59,775 nucleotides of DNA from Lachnospiraceae bacterium UBA3689 (GTDB lineage: Bacteria; Bacillota; Clostridia; Lachnospirales; Lachnospiraceae): positions 2,352-62,126 of the forward strand of contig DFIU01000013.1 of NCBI GenBank assembly GCA_002371465.1, read 5' to 3'. Each line of letters begins with the position of its first letter. Positions within the stretch are counted from its first letter, which is position 1. The translations under genes and the position numbers were made by a program. The notes under the pieces were generated by a model. It was not told where the DNA came from. It saw only the letters and a list, made by a program, of their open reading frames with translations, and did not search any database. Shown one piece after another: positions 13,900 through 22,988 of this stretch.

Positions 13900-16527
13900 A
13901 TGGATTTTACTAAACTTGGCATCAAAAAAAAGGAAGAACGCCTGGCAGGCTCTTCCGAATCCAATCAAAAGCGGGTGGGCGTAGCAGCGATCCGGGTTTT
14001 ATTTCTGGCTCTGATCGCGGCAGTCGTCATGGTGATCTGCGGTTCCATCGGCATCACCCGGGGCATCATAGCCAATGCGCCGGATATCGACGACATCAAT
14101 ATCCAGCCCAGCGGCTTTGCGACCTTCATTTACGATTCCGACGGCAATCAGCTGCAGAAGCTGACCTCGTCCGATTCCAACCGGACGGCAGTCGCCCTGG
14201 ACAACGTTCCGGTCGCCCTTCAGCACGCTGTCATCGCCATCGAAGACGAGCGCTTCTACCGCCACAACGGAATCGATCCGAGAGGTATCGCCCGCGCCGC
14301 CGTCGTCGGCGTGACCCACGGTTTTCATTTTTCGGAAGGCGCCAGTACCATCACCCAGCAGCTGCTGAAGAACAACGTCTTTACCAACTGGACTCATGAG
14401 AGCGTCATCGAACGGATTGAGCGCAAGTTCCAGGAGCAGTTTCTGGCGGTCAAACTGGAGCAGAAGCTGCAAAATAAAGATCTGATTCTGGAAAATTACC
14501 TCAACACCATCAACCTGGGCGCCGGCACCTATGGTGTAGAGGCGGCTTCCAGAAAATACTTCAACAAGGACGTCTGGGATCTCAATCTCACCGAATCTAC
14601 GGTCCTCGCAGGCATCACCCAGAACCCGGCTAAGTATAACCCCATCCGCCATCCGGAAAACAATCTGGAACGGCGGCGAACCGTCCTTAAACGCATGGTC
14701 CGCCAGGGTTACATTTCCCAGGAGGAAATGGACGCCTCCCTTGCCGAACCGGTCTATGACGAGATCGCCGCGGCGCAAAATGAGACCCAGGAAACCGGCA
14801 CGGTCTACTCCTATTTTATCGACGAACTGACCGAACAGGTCGTCAACGATCTGCAAAAGCAGAAGGGTTATACTGAGAACCAGGCTTATCAGGCTCTCTA
14901 CTCCGGCGGTCTCCGCATTTACACCACTCAGGATCCTGAAATTCAACATACCGTTGATGAGGAATATCAGAATCCCGATAATTTTCCCAATGGGACGCAG
15001 TACGCCATGGAATGGGCACTGACGGTCCAAAAGGCTGACGGCACTCTGGTCAACTACAGCCGGGAGATGCTGGAGAAGTATTACAAAGAAAACCTACCCG
15101 CCGATCAGGCAGCGGCATTTGATTTGAATTTCGATACTCCGGAAGAGGGACAGAGCTACATCGATGACTACAAGACCCATGTCATCGGAAATGGCGACAG
15201 CATCGTTGCCGAACGGGCTTCCTTTGCCCCCCAGCCCCAGTCATCCATGATTGTCATGGACCAGCGGACCGGCTATGTCAAGGCAATTGAAGGAGGTCGG
15301 GGAGAAAAAACCGCTTCCCTGACCCTCAACCGCGCCACCAACACTCTGCGCCAGCCCGGTTCTACCTTCAAGATTCTGTCCACTTATGCCCCCCTCATTG
15401 ACAGCGGCTCCAAGTTCCTGGGTTCTGCCTATCTGGACAGCAAATACGCCTATTCCAACGGCACGGAAGTCCATAACTCCTCCCGTAATTATTCCGGCTG
15501 GACCACCATCCGGGAGGCGATCGTCCACTCCATCAACGTGGTGGCGGTCAAGGCGATCACCGATCTGACGCCCCAGGCGGGCTTCAATGAACTGCAGAAG
15601 TTCGGGTTTACCACTCTCGATCCCGCCAACGACGTCTACCAGCCGCTTGCTCTCGGCGGTATTACAAATGGTGTCTCCAACCTGGAACTGACCGCTGCCT
15701 ATGCGGCGATCGCCAATGGAGGAACCTATACCAAGCCAATCTTCTATACCAAGATTCTGGATCAAAGCGGTTCCGTCATCATCGACAATACGCCGGAGAC
15801 CAGCAAAGTCATCAGTGAAGACACGGCCTGGCTGCTCACCAATGCCATGGAGGATGTGGTAAAGCGGGGCACTGCAGCCGACGTTCAGCTCAGCAACGGT
15901 ATGCCAGCCGCAGGCAAAACCGGTACGACATCCAAGTACAATGACGTCTGGTTCTGCGGCTATACCCCCTACTACACGATCGGTGTCTGGTCCGGCTACG
16001 ACGACAATACCAAGCTGCCTGAGGAGGGAACCTACCGAACCTTCCATAAAAAGCTCTGGAAAAATGTCATGGAACGGTTGACAGCTTCCAAAACCGTAAC
16101 GGATTTCCAGCGGCCTTCCGATATTGTCCGAGTGGAAGTCTGTGCCCACACAGGACTTAAGCCTTCCGGCAGCTGTTCCATGGTTACGACGGAGTATATG
16201 CCCAAAGATCAGGTTCCGACCAAGACCTGCAGGCAGTGTGAACACACCGACTGGAACAAGGTGGATGCCGAAACCTACGGCAGCTTTGAAGCGGACGGAA
16301 AGACCTTTACCTATCGGAACAAGACATCCAACGTCGCCCCGGACCCGGATGCGGATGAAGATGATGCATACAATGAGGACCAGGATAATACATATGATGA
16401 GGACGAAGACGCCGATTACGAAAATGCGGATGACACCGACGATACCGGAGACTACAATCCTGATGAGGAGGATCTCGATCAAGGCGGCCTGACCGACGAC
16501 GATACCGATCAGATTGATCAAGAATGA
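13900..16527 (+). CDS. Class A penicillin-binding protein (PBP1A type)
   Basis: This 875-residue bifunctional cell-wall synthase has a short basic cytoplasmic part, one membrane anchor (about residues 35-60), a GT51 glycosyltransferase domain with EDERFYRHNGID and GASTITQQLLKN, and a transpeptidase domain with Ser488 in STFK, SIN at 544-546 and KTG at 673-675. It polymerises and cross-links peptidoglycan outside the membrane. The last ~60 residues form an Asp/Glu-rich low-complexity tail after a Cys-containing linker (CRQCEH), which is unusual for PBPs and would be extracellular. I start at 13900, which follows GGAGG; an upstream start at 13861 lacks one. Confidence 0.95.
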   Translation: MDFTKLGIKKKEERLAGSSESNQKRVGVAAIRVLFLALIAAVVMVICGSIGITRGIIANAPDIDDINIQPSGFATFIYDSDGNQLQKLTSSDSNRTAVALDNVPVALQHAVIAIEDERFYRHNGIDPRGIARAAVVGVTHGFHFSEGASTITQQLLKNNVFTNWTHESVIERIERKFQEQFLAVKLEQKLQNKDLILENYLNTINLGAGTYGVEAASRKYFNKDVWDLNLTESTVLAGITQNPAKYNPIRHPENNLERRRTVLKRMVRQGYISQEEMDASLAEPVYDEIAAAQNETQETGTVYSYFIDELTEQVVNDLQKQKGYTENQAYQALYSGGLRIYTTQDPEIQHTVDEEYQNPDNFPNGTQYAMEWALTVQKADGTLVNYSREMLEKYYKENLPADQAAAFDLNFDTPEEGQSYIDDYKTHVIGNGDSIVAERASFAPQPQSSMIVMDQRTGYVKAIEGGRGEKTASLTLNRATNTLRQPGSTFKILSTYAPLIDSGSKFLGSAYLDSKYAYSNGTEVHNSSRNYSGWTTIREAIVHSINVVAVKAITDLTPQAGFNELQKFGFTTLDPANDVYQPLALGGITNGVSNLELTAAYAAIANGGTYTKPIFYTKILDQSGSVIIDNTPETSKVISEDTAWLLTNAMEDVVKRGTAADVQLSNGMPAAGKTGTTSKYNDVWFCGYTPYYTIGVWSGYDDNTKLPEEGTYRTFHKKLWKNVMERLTASKTVTDFQRPSDIVRVEVCAHTGLKPSGSCSMVTTEYMPKDQVPTKTCRQCEHTDWNKVDAETYGSFEADGKTFTYRNKTSNVAPDPDADEDDAYNEDQDNTYDEDEDADYENADDTDDTGDYNPDEEDLDQGGLTDDDTDQIDQE

Positions 16528-16617
16528 TACGAACAAAAGGGGCAGCCTCTTCGTTCCCAGCGGTATCCGGGACATCATCGGCAATCAGTAAAGTATCTGT
16601 TTATACTCTGTTTTCAT

Positions 16618-16651
16618 AAAAAAATCCGCCGGACTCCGGCGGATTTTTTTG
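16618..16651. terminator. Bidirectional terminator after the PBP gene
   Basis: A perfect stem ATCCGCCGG/CCGGCGGAT with a 3-nt loop is flanked by A and T runs. It serves the PBP gene and, on the minus strand, the glucokinase operon. Confidence 0.9.
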
Positions 16652-16736
16652 TGCAGTATGAAGGGGGCGATGCATCCCACCTCGTTCAAATTCAAGGATG
16701 CCAGCTCTTCTGATTGGATCGGGAAAGCCATTCGGC

Positions 16737-17096
16737 TCACTCGGCAGCAGCTTTTCCAAGCTTTCTGCTAAGCACCATCTGCCCCAGGCAGCTCCCGGCG
16801 ATGATCAGGTGGACGGCTGACAGAGTATTGAGTCTGGACCTCCAGATCATAATGACCAGCAGCACAGCCAGAACGAGGTTGATGACGGAAGAAAGGGAAT
16901 TTGGTCTCTTACTCCAAAGGACCAGTAAGAACCCGAACAGGACCGCGCTGACCAGGATCAGGCTGAGAAGCGGCAGGGAGTTGTAAGATTCCTGCCTTTT
17001 GGTTTCAAGAGCCGCATAGGCATAGCGGTAGGCAAGCCCCAAGCCATTCAACACGATACCCAAACAGATTGATTCCACACCTTGTCTGTTCATCAT
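16737..17096 (-). CDS. Small membrane protein of unknown function
   Basis: This 119-residue protein has an N-terminal MMNRQGVESICLG and about three or four hydrophobic segments (residues 10-25, 43-62, 69-88, 92-112). I do not recognise the family. I start at the ATG at 17096 (or the next at 17093), which follows GGGGGA; the longer TTG reading has no ribosome site. It lies 66 bp after glucokinase on the same strand and may be the last gene of that operon. Confidence 0.7.
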   Translation of the reverse strand: MMNRQGVESICLGIVLNGLGLAYRYAYAALETKRQESYNSLPLLSLILVSAVLFGFLLVLWSKRPNSLSSVINLVLAVLLVIMIWRSRLNTLSAVHLIIAGSCLGQMVLSRKLGKAAAE

Positions 17097-17162
17097 ATAA
17101 TCCCCCAACTGCTAAAAAGCAGATAATTTACGATCTGACAAATTTTTCTATAAATCTGTTCT

Positions 17163-18110
17163 TTATCCGATGCTGTCGATTGCCAGCTTGGCAGAGCCAT
17201 AGATGCCGGCATCGTTGCCCAGCTTGGCGAGGACGATGGGGGTGTTCTTGCAGGCGGCAAAGGCGTAGGCGCGATAGTAGCGGCTTACGGCGTCGATCAG
17301 AGCTTCTCCCGCCTTGGATACGCCGCCGCCCAGAACGATGATCTCCGGGTCCGTGACGACCGCATAAGCGCCGAGAGCCGTTCCCAGATAGGAAGCGAAG
17401 CGGTTGACCACTCTTGCCGCGACCTCATCCCCCTTCTTATATTCGTCAAAGACGGACTTGGCGGACAGCTTCTCCGGGTTGAGGTTGGTCTGATCATTGG
17501 CATCCATCCGGTCCAGCTCCTCTCTTGCCAGCCGGACGATGCCGGTCGCGCTGGCGACCTGCTCCAGGCAGCCGGTATTGCCGCAGTTGCAGGGCTCCTT
17601 GATGTCGTCCGCGACATGGGCGTGACCGACCTCGCCGCCCGCCCCATGGGCGCCTTCCACGATTCTGCCGTCGACGATGATGCCGCCGCCTACGCCGGTT
17701 CCCAGCGTAATGACGATGGCGTCCTTATGCCCCTCTGCGCCGCCCTGCCACATCTCGCCGAGAGCGGCGACATTGGCGTCATTTCCAGCCTTGACCGGAA
17801 GTCCGGTCAGCTGCCCCAGGACGCCCTCGATATCGGTCTCGCCCCAGTGAAGGTTGACGGCGAAGGGGACCTTGCCCTCCCGGACCGGTCCGGGGACGCC
17901 GATACCGATACCGGCGACATCAGCCTTATCAATTCCCCTTTCCTTCAGCTTCTTCTCTATGGCGGCAGCGATATCCGGCAGGACCTGTTCCCCGCCGTTG
18001 CCGATTCTGGTTTTGATCTCCCACTTATCACACAGCTTGCCAGCTGTTTCAAAGAGACCGCACTTGACGGTTGTGCCCCCGACGTCAATACCAAAACAAT
18101 AGGTTTTCAT
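17163..18110 (-). CDS. ROK-family glucokinase
   Basis: This 315-residue sugar kinase has the N-terminal phosphate loop DVGGTTVKCG, GTGVGGG near residue 138, and the ROK zinc motif CNCGNTGCLE near residue 178. ROK glucokinases phosphorylate free glucose with ATP in Firmicutes. The ATG overlaps the hprK stop by one base (TGATG), so translation is coupled to the carbon-catabolite kinase gene, linking sugar phosphorylation with catabolite control. The ribosome site is GGGAGGAG. Confidence 0.93.
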   Translation of the reverse strand: MKTYCFGIDVGGTTVKCGLFETAGKLCDKWEIKTRIGNGGEQVLPDIAAAIEKKLKERGIDKADVAGIGIGVPGPVREGKVPFAVNLHWGETDIEGVLGQLTGLPVKAGNDANVAALGEMWQGGAEGHKDAIVITLGTGVGGGIIVDGRIVEGAHGAGGEVGHAHVADDIKEPCNCGNTGCLEQVASATGIVRLAREELDRMDANDQTNLNPEKLSAKSVFDEYKKGDEVAARVVNRFASYLGTALGAYAVVTDPEIIVLGGGVSKAGEALIDAVSRYYRAYAFAACKNTPIVLAKLGNDAGIYGSAKLAIDSIG

Positions 18111-19048
18111 CAATTCTCCTCCCGATGGTTTGCCATATTCGCCTGAACCCGGCGGTACAGCTCCTGCGCCGCGTTATAGCCCATCTTCTTCTGTCTGTGA
18201 TTGACCGCCGCCGTTTCCACGATGACGGCAAGGTTACGCCCCGGACGGATGGGCAGGGAGTGACAGACAACCTTGTTGCCCAGAAACTCCGTATACTCCT
18301 CCTCCAGTCCCAGACGATCATACTCCCGATCCTTGTCCCAGTCTTCTAATTTTATGACCAGATCGATCTGCTGGGTGTCCTTGACATGCTCGACACCGTA
18401 AAGGGTCTTGACATCGATGATGCCGATGCCGCGAAGTTCGATGAAATGCCGGGTCAGATCCGGAGCGGAGCCGACCAGGGTAATGTCGGATACCTTGCGG
18501 ATGATGACGACGTCGTCGCTGACCAGGCGGTGACCGCGCCGGACCAGCTCCAGAGCCGCCTCGGACTTGCCGATCCCGCTCTCTCCCATGATCAGGACAC
18601 CTTCGCCGTAGACGTCGACCAGAACGCCGTGGACGGAGATGCTGGGCGCCAGTTCCACACCCAGCCAGCGGATGACCTCAGCCATAAAGCCGGACGTGGT
18701 CCGCTCGGTCACGAAGGTCGGAACGCCGTACTTTCTGGCGATATTGAGCATATCCTCCAGGGGCTCCGTCAGGGTCGTAAAGATCACGCAGGGAATCCCG
18801 CTCGATACAAACCGCTCATAGACCCGGTTGCGCTCGCTCTCCTCCATCTGCATGATGTAGGAATACTCCACGTAGCCGATGATCTGAACCCGCTCTTTGA
18901 CAAAGTGATCATAGTAACCGGTCAGCTGCAGGGCAGGTCGGTTGATATCGGGCGTTGTAATTTCGATATTGGTCATATCGATATCCGGCGTCAGATTCTT
19001 CAGCTTCAGAGCGTCTGCAAACTTGGACAGCTTCACTATCGTTTTCAT
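18110..19048 (-). CDS. hprK: HPr kinase/phosphorylase
   Basis: This 312-residue enzyme has a P-loop GESGIGKS around residue 155 and the HprK signature region IELRGIGIIDVKTLYG around residue 207. HprK phosphorylates Ser46 of HPr (and of Crh) with ATP or PPi and reverses it, setting carbon catabolite repression through CcpA in Firmicutes. The Crh-like HPr at 44304 in this window keeps Ser46 and is a likely substrate. It lies 34 bp after uvrC. The rapZ-whiA genes that commonly follow it are 26 kb away here. Confidence 0.96.
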   Translation of the reverse strand: MKTIVKLSKFADALKLKNLTPDIDMTNIEITTPDINRPALQLTGYYDHFVKERVQIIGYVEYSYIMQMEESERNRVYERFVSSGIPCVIFTTLTEPLEDMLNIARKYGVPTFVTERTTSGFMAEVIRWLGVELAPSISVHGVLVDVYGEGVLIMGESGIGKSEAALELVRRGHRLVSDDVVIIRKVSDITLVGSAPDLTRHFIELRGIGIIDVKTLYGVEHVKDTQQIDLVIKLEDWDKDREYDRLGLEEEYTEFLGNKVVCHSLPIRPGRNLAVIVETAAVNHRQKKMGYNAAQELYRRVQANMANHREEN

Positions 19049-19082
19049 CGTACACCTCCGACCAAATGCTTCATATATACAT

Positions 19083-20969
19083 TCAGTTTATCATATTTTC
19101 TTTCTTGTTGTGAAAATATTCCCAGACTTTCTTAGCTGCGGCACGATTCATGGAGGGAGCATGCTCCAGTTCATCCAGATCGGCATCCCGGATCGCTTCG
19201 ATGGTCCGGAAGGCACGAAGCAGGGCTTTCCGCCGGGTTGGTCCGATGCCGTCGATATCGTCAAGCGCCGAGTGGACCTGGCCCCTGCTGCGCAAAAGCC
19301 GGTGGTATTCGATGGCGAAACGGTGGGCTTCATCCTGAATCCGGGTAATGAGTTTAAAGCCCTCGGACGTCCGGTTGATGGGCACTTCCGCCCCGTGGTA
19401 GTAGAGTCCCCGGGTCCGATGATAGTCGTCCTTGACCATGCCGGCGACCGGCACATGCAGGTCCAGCTCCCGGAGGACTTTCTCCGCGATGTGGACCTGC
19501 CCCTTGCCGCCGTCCATAAGCAGGAGGTCCGGCAGGACACTGAAGCCGTCGGAGCCGTCCTTTGCCCGCGTAAAGCGGCGGGTCAGAACCTCCTCCATGG
19601 ACGCGTAGTCGTTGGGTCCAATGACGGTCTTGATCCGGAACTTGCGGTAGTCCGTCCGTTTGGGCTTGCCATGCTCAAAGACGACCATGGAGCCGACGGA
19701 GTTGACGCCGCTGATGTTGGAAATATCGAACGCCTCCATGCGGCTGCAATCCGGCAGGTGGAGCAGGTCTTCAATCTCATGAACCGCCCCGAAGGTGCGA
19801 AGAGCCTCCCTCTGCATCCGTTCCCGATCCCGGGTCAGGACGGTTTGAGCATTTTCCTTAGCCATCTGAACCAGCCGTTCCTTGGTCCCCCTCTGGGGAA
19901 TCAGGATCGACACCTTGGACCCGCGGCGCTCGCTCATCCAGTTTTCGATCAGCTCATGCTCCGGAATGTCCATTTCCAGCATCAGCTGCTTGGGGACAAA
20001 AGGCGTTCCGGCATAGTACTGGGTGATGAAGCTCTGCAGCAGCTTGCCCTTATCGTCGGGGTCCTCCACAGTCAGGAAGAAATGCTCCCGCCCGATCAGC
20101 TTGCCGCCCCGGACAAAAAAGACCTGGACGACCGCTTCCGTCCGATCCAGGGAGGCATTTCCCTCCTTCAGATCGTCGACGGCAAGGGCGATGATATCCC
20201 GGTCCTCGTCGTCGGTCGTGGTCGTAATCTTCTGACGCTCACTGACCAGGCGGATACTCTCGATCGTATCCCGATAGCCAGCCGCCTCCTCAAAGCGCAT
20301 CTCTTCCGACGCCGTCTTCATCTTGTCCGTCAGTTCTTTGATGATCGGTTTGGTATTGCCGTTCAGGAAGTCGACCGCCTGATCAACATTCTTCCGGTAA
20401 TCCTCCGACGCGATATAGCCCTGACAGGGAGCGTAGCACTGCCCGATGTGGTAGTAGAGACAGGGCCGCTCCCTGCCCTGGGTCTCCGGCAGCTTGCGGC
20501 TGCAGGACCGGATGTGAAAGAGCTTCCGCAGCAGCTCGATGGTGTCCCGGACCGCCCCCGCCGTCGGGAAGGGTCCCCAGTAGCGGGACGTATCCTTCTT
20601 CATCTGCCGGGCGACCATGATCCTGGGGTACATCTCGCCCAAGGTCACCTTGATGTAGGGATAGGTCTTATCGTCCTTCAGCATGGTGTTGTACTTGGGC
20701 CGGTGTTCCTTGATCAGGTTGGATTCCAGAACCAGGGCCTCCAGCTCGGAATCCGTCACAATATATTCAAAGTGATCCACCTGGGACGCCATGCGGATCA
20801 CTTTGGGTGTTTTATTCTTTGTACTTTGAAAATACTGCCGGACGCGGTTCCTAAGGCTCACCGCTTTGCCGACGTAAATGATCGCGTCATTGGCGTCGTG
20901 CATGATGTAGACTCCGGGCTGCTTGGGCAGTTTTTTCAACTCTTCTTCAATATTGAAAACAGCGCTCAT
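19083..20969 (-). CDS. uvrC: Excinuclease ABC subunit C
   Basis: This 628-residue nucleotide-excision-repair nuclease has an N-terminal GIY-YIG domain (GVYIMHDANDAIIYVGKA near residue 19), a UVR helix pair (FEEAAGYRD near 220), an RNase H-like C-terminal nuclease with MDGGKGQVH near 480, and helix-hairpin-helix DNA-binding motifs at the end (DIDGIGPTRRKALL). It cuts on both sides of a lesion marked by UvrAB. It starts directly after the ftsH stop, with no gap. Confidence 0.97.
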   Translation of the reverse strand: MSAVFNIEEELKKLPKQPGVYIMHDANDAIIYVGKAVSLRNRVRQYFQSTKNKTPKVIRMASQVDHFEYIVTDSELEALVLESNLIKEHRPKYNTMLKDDKTYPYIKVTLGEMYPRIMVARQMKKDTSRYWGPFPTAGAVRDTIELLRKLFHIRSCSRKLPETQGRERPCLYYHIGQCYAPCQGYIASEDYRKNVDQAVDFLNGNTKPIIKELTDKMKTASEEMRFEEAAGYRDTIESIRLVSERQKITTTTDDEDRDIIALAVDDLKEGNASLDRTEAVVQVFFVRGGKLIGREHFFLTVEDPDDKGKLLQSFITQYYAGTPFVPKQLMLEMDIPEHELIENWMSERRGSKVSILIPQRGTKERLVQMAKENAQTVLTRDRERMQREALRTFGAVHEIEDLLHLPDCSRMEAFDISNISGVNSVGSMVVFEHGKPKRTDYRKFRIKTVIGPNDYASMEEVLTRRFTRAKDGSDGFSVLPDLLLMDGGKGQVHIAEKVLRELDLHVPVAGMVKDDYHRTRGLYYHGAEVPINRTSEGFKLITRIQDEAHRFAIEYHRLLRSRGQVHSALDDIDGIGPTRRKALLRAFRTIEAIRDADLDELEHAPSMNRAAAKKVWEYFHNKKENMIN

Positions 20970-22967
20970 TTATACCCTTTTTATCTGTTCCCATGCCTCT
21001 TGAAAGGTTTTTGCCTGCTTTGGTTTTTCTTCCTTTTGATCGGAAGGCCGGTCCTCCTCCCCCGCCGGATTATCCGGCACAGGTTCAGGGTTTCCCTCCT
21101 CTTGATCCTTGGAATCCGACAGACCCTCGCACTCCCGGAAGATCTTCATAAATTCCTTGCCGGTGATGGTCTCCTTTTCAATGAGGAAGGCGGCGATTTG
21201 ATCCAGAGTCTCCCGATGGGACTTCAGCAGGTCCAGAGCCTGGTCGTAGGACTTCTTCAAAAGGTCCATAACCTCGTGGTCCACTTCCGTGGCGGTCTGG
21301 TCGCCGCAGTTCATAACGGTCCTGCCGTCCAGATATTGATTCTCCTGGGAGGACAGCCCCATGAGACCGAACTTTTCAGACATGCCGAACTGGGTGATCA
21401 TCGCCCTGGCGATCCGGGTCGCCTGCTCAATGTCATTTGCCGCCCCGGTCGTGACCGTATCAAAAACCAGTTCCTCTGCGGCTCTCCCCGCCAGAGAGGT
21501 CACCAGACGAGCCTCCAGCTCCTTCTTGGTGTTGAGGTACTTCTCCTCTTCCGGCACCTGCATGACATAACCCAGGGCCCCCATGGTTCTGGGTATGATC
21601 GTGATCTTCTGGACCGGTTCGGTGTTCTTTTGCAGAGCTGTAGCAAGGGCGTGACCAACCTCGTGGTAAGAGACGATCTTCCGCTCTTCCGAACTTAAGA
21701 TACGGTCCTTCTTCTCCTTGCCGACCAGGACCACCTCCACAGCTTCCTGCAGGTCCTTCTGACTGACGGCGTGCCTGCCGTTCTTGACTGCCAGGATCGC
21801 TGCCTCATTGATCATGTTGGCGAGCTCCGATCCGACCGCCCCGCTGGTGGACAGGGCGATCGCGTTTAAGTCCACCGTGTCGTCCATCGCCACCCCCTTG
21901 GAGTGGACCTTTAAAATGGCGACTCGACCCTTTAGATCCGGTCGTTCCACGATGATCCGGCGGTCAAATCTGCCCGGCCTCAACAGGGCGGGGTCCAGCA
22001 CTTCCGGCCGGTTGGTCGCCGCCAGAATCAAAAGACCCTTGGAGGAATCAAAGCCGTCCATCTCCGCCAGCAGCTGGTTGAGGGTCTGCTCCCGTTCGTC
22101 ATTGCCGCCGAAACGGCCGCTCTCCCGGGTCTTGCCGATCGCGTCGATCTCATCGATGAAGATGATGCAGGGGGCATTTTTCTTCGCCTCCTCAAAGAGG
22201 TCCCGGACCCGGCTGGCTCCGACACCGACGAACATTTCGACAAATTCCGAACCGGACAGGGAGAAGAAGGGGACTCCAGCCTCCCCTGCCACCGCCTTAG
22301 CCAGCAGGGTCTTGCCGGTTCCGGGAGGGCCGACCAGAAGGGCTCCCTTGGGCAGTTTGGCGCCGATGTCCACATATCTGCCCGGGTTGTGGAGGAAGTC
22401 GACGACCTCCTGTAAGCTCTCCTTCGCCTCATCCTCCCCGGCGACGTCCTTAAAGGTGATGCCGGTGTTCTTCTGCACATAGGACTTGGCACGGCTCTTG
22501 CCCACGCTCATGACTCCGCCGGCTCCGTGGTTCATACGGTTCATAAAAATGCTGAACACGACCAGGAAGAGGACGAAGGGGATTAAAAAGCTCAAAATGG
22601 TCTCGACAACCTGGAGAGCCATGCTGGTCTGCTTACGGGAGAAGGTGACCCCCGCCTTTTCCAGCCGCTCGGTCAGCGCCGTGCTGTCCTCGGTCCGGGT
22701 CGTATAGTAGGTAATCGCCTCGAAGCCCTGGTCAGAGACCGGTGTGATGTTGATGGTCTCGTCGTTGATCTCAACCGACTTGACCTTCTTGTCATTCAGC
22801 ATCTTGATAAACTCGTTGTAAGTGATCTGTCTGCTGGAGGAACTGGAAAATGCTCCGGAGAAGATGCTCATGCAGATCAGACTGATCATGACGCAGATCA
22901 GCAGGATCAGCAGGGACTGTCCGTTGCGGTTTCCTCCTTGCTTATTGCCATTGTTTTGATTATCCAT
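20970..22967 (-). CDS. ftsH: ATP-dependent zinc metalloprotease FtsH
   Basis: This 665-residue membrane protease has two N-terminal transmembrane segments (about residues 17-37 and 118-140) around a small external domain, an AAA module with Walker A GPPGTGKT (near 214) and Walker B IIFIDEIDAIG, and a zinc peptidase with HEVGH. It degrades misassembled membrane proteins and regulators. The C terminus carries about 45 extra charged residues rich in Glu, Pro and Lys. It is the second gene of the lipoprotein-ftsH-uvrC-hprK-glucokinase run. Confidence 0.97.
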   Translation of the reverse strand: MDNQNNGNKQGGNRNGQSLLILLICVMISLICMSIFSGAFSSSSSRQITYNEFIKMLNDKKVKSVEINDETINITPVSDQGFEAITYYTTRTEDSTALTERLEKAGVTFSRKQTSMALQVVETILSFLIPFVLFLVVFSIFMNRMNHGAGGVMSVGKSRAKSYVQKNTGITFKDVAGEDEAKESLQEVVDFLHNPGRYVDIGAKLPKGALLVGPPGTGKTLLAKAVAGEAGVPFFSLSGSEFVEMFVGVGASRVRDLFEEAKKNAPCIIFIDEIDAIGKTRESGRFGGNDEREQTLNQLLAEMDGFDSSKGLLILAATNRPEVLDPALLRPGRFDRRIIVERPDLKGRVAILKVHSKGVAMDDTVDLNAIALSTSGAVGSELANMINEAAILAVKNGRHAVSQKDLQEAVEVVLVGKEKKDRILSSEERKIVSYHEVGHALATALQKNTEPVQKITIIPRTMGALGYVMQVPEEEKYLNTKKELEARLVTSLAGRAAEELVFDTVTTGAANDIEQATRIARAMITQFGMSEKFGLMGLSSQENQYLDGRTVMNCGDQTATEVDHEVMDLLKKSYDQALDLLKSHRETLDQIAAFLIEKETITGKEFMKIFRECEGLSDSKDQEEGNPEPVPDNPAGEEDRPSDQKEEKPKQAKTFQEAWEQIKRV

Positions 22968-22988
22968 GTACTACCTCCGGGTTCTCAA

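Noticed and set aside
15241..16584. Minus-strand open frame of 447 codons opposite the PBP gene
   Set aside because: A mirror of the PBP coding frame; hydrophobic Val/Ile runs come from complementing acidic codons in the tail.
18942..21698. Very long plus-strand open frame (918 codons) opposite hprK, uvrC and ftsH
   Set aside because: It is antisense to three well-recognised genes, its translation has no family resemblance, and long antisense frames are expected opposite GC-biased codons.
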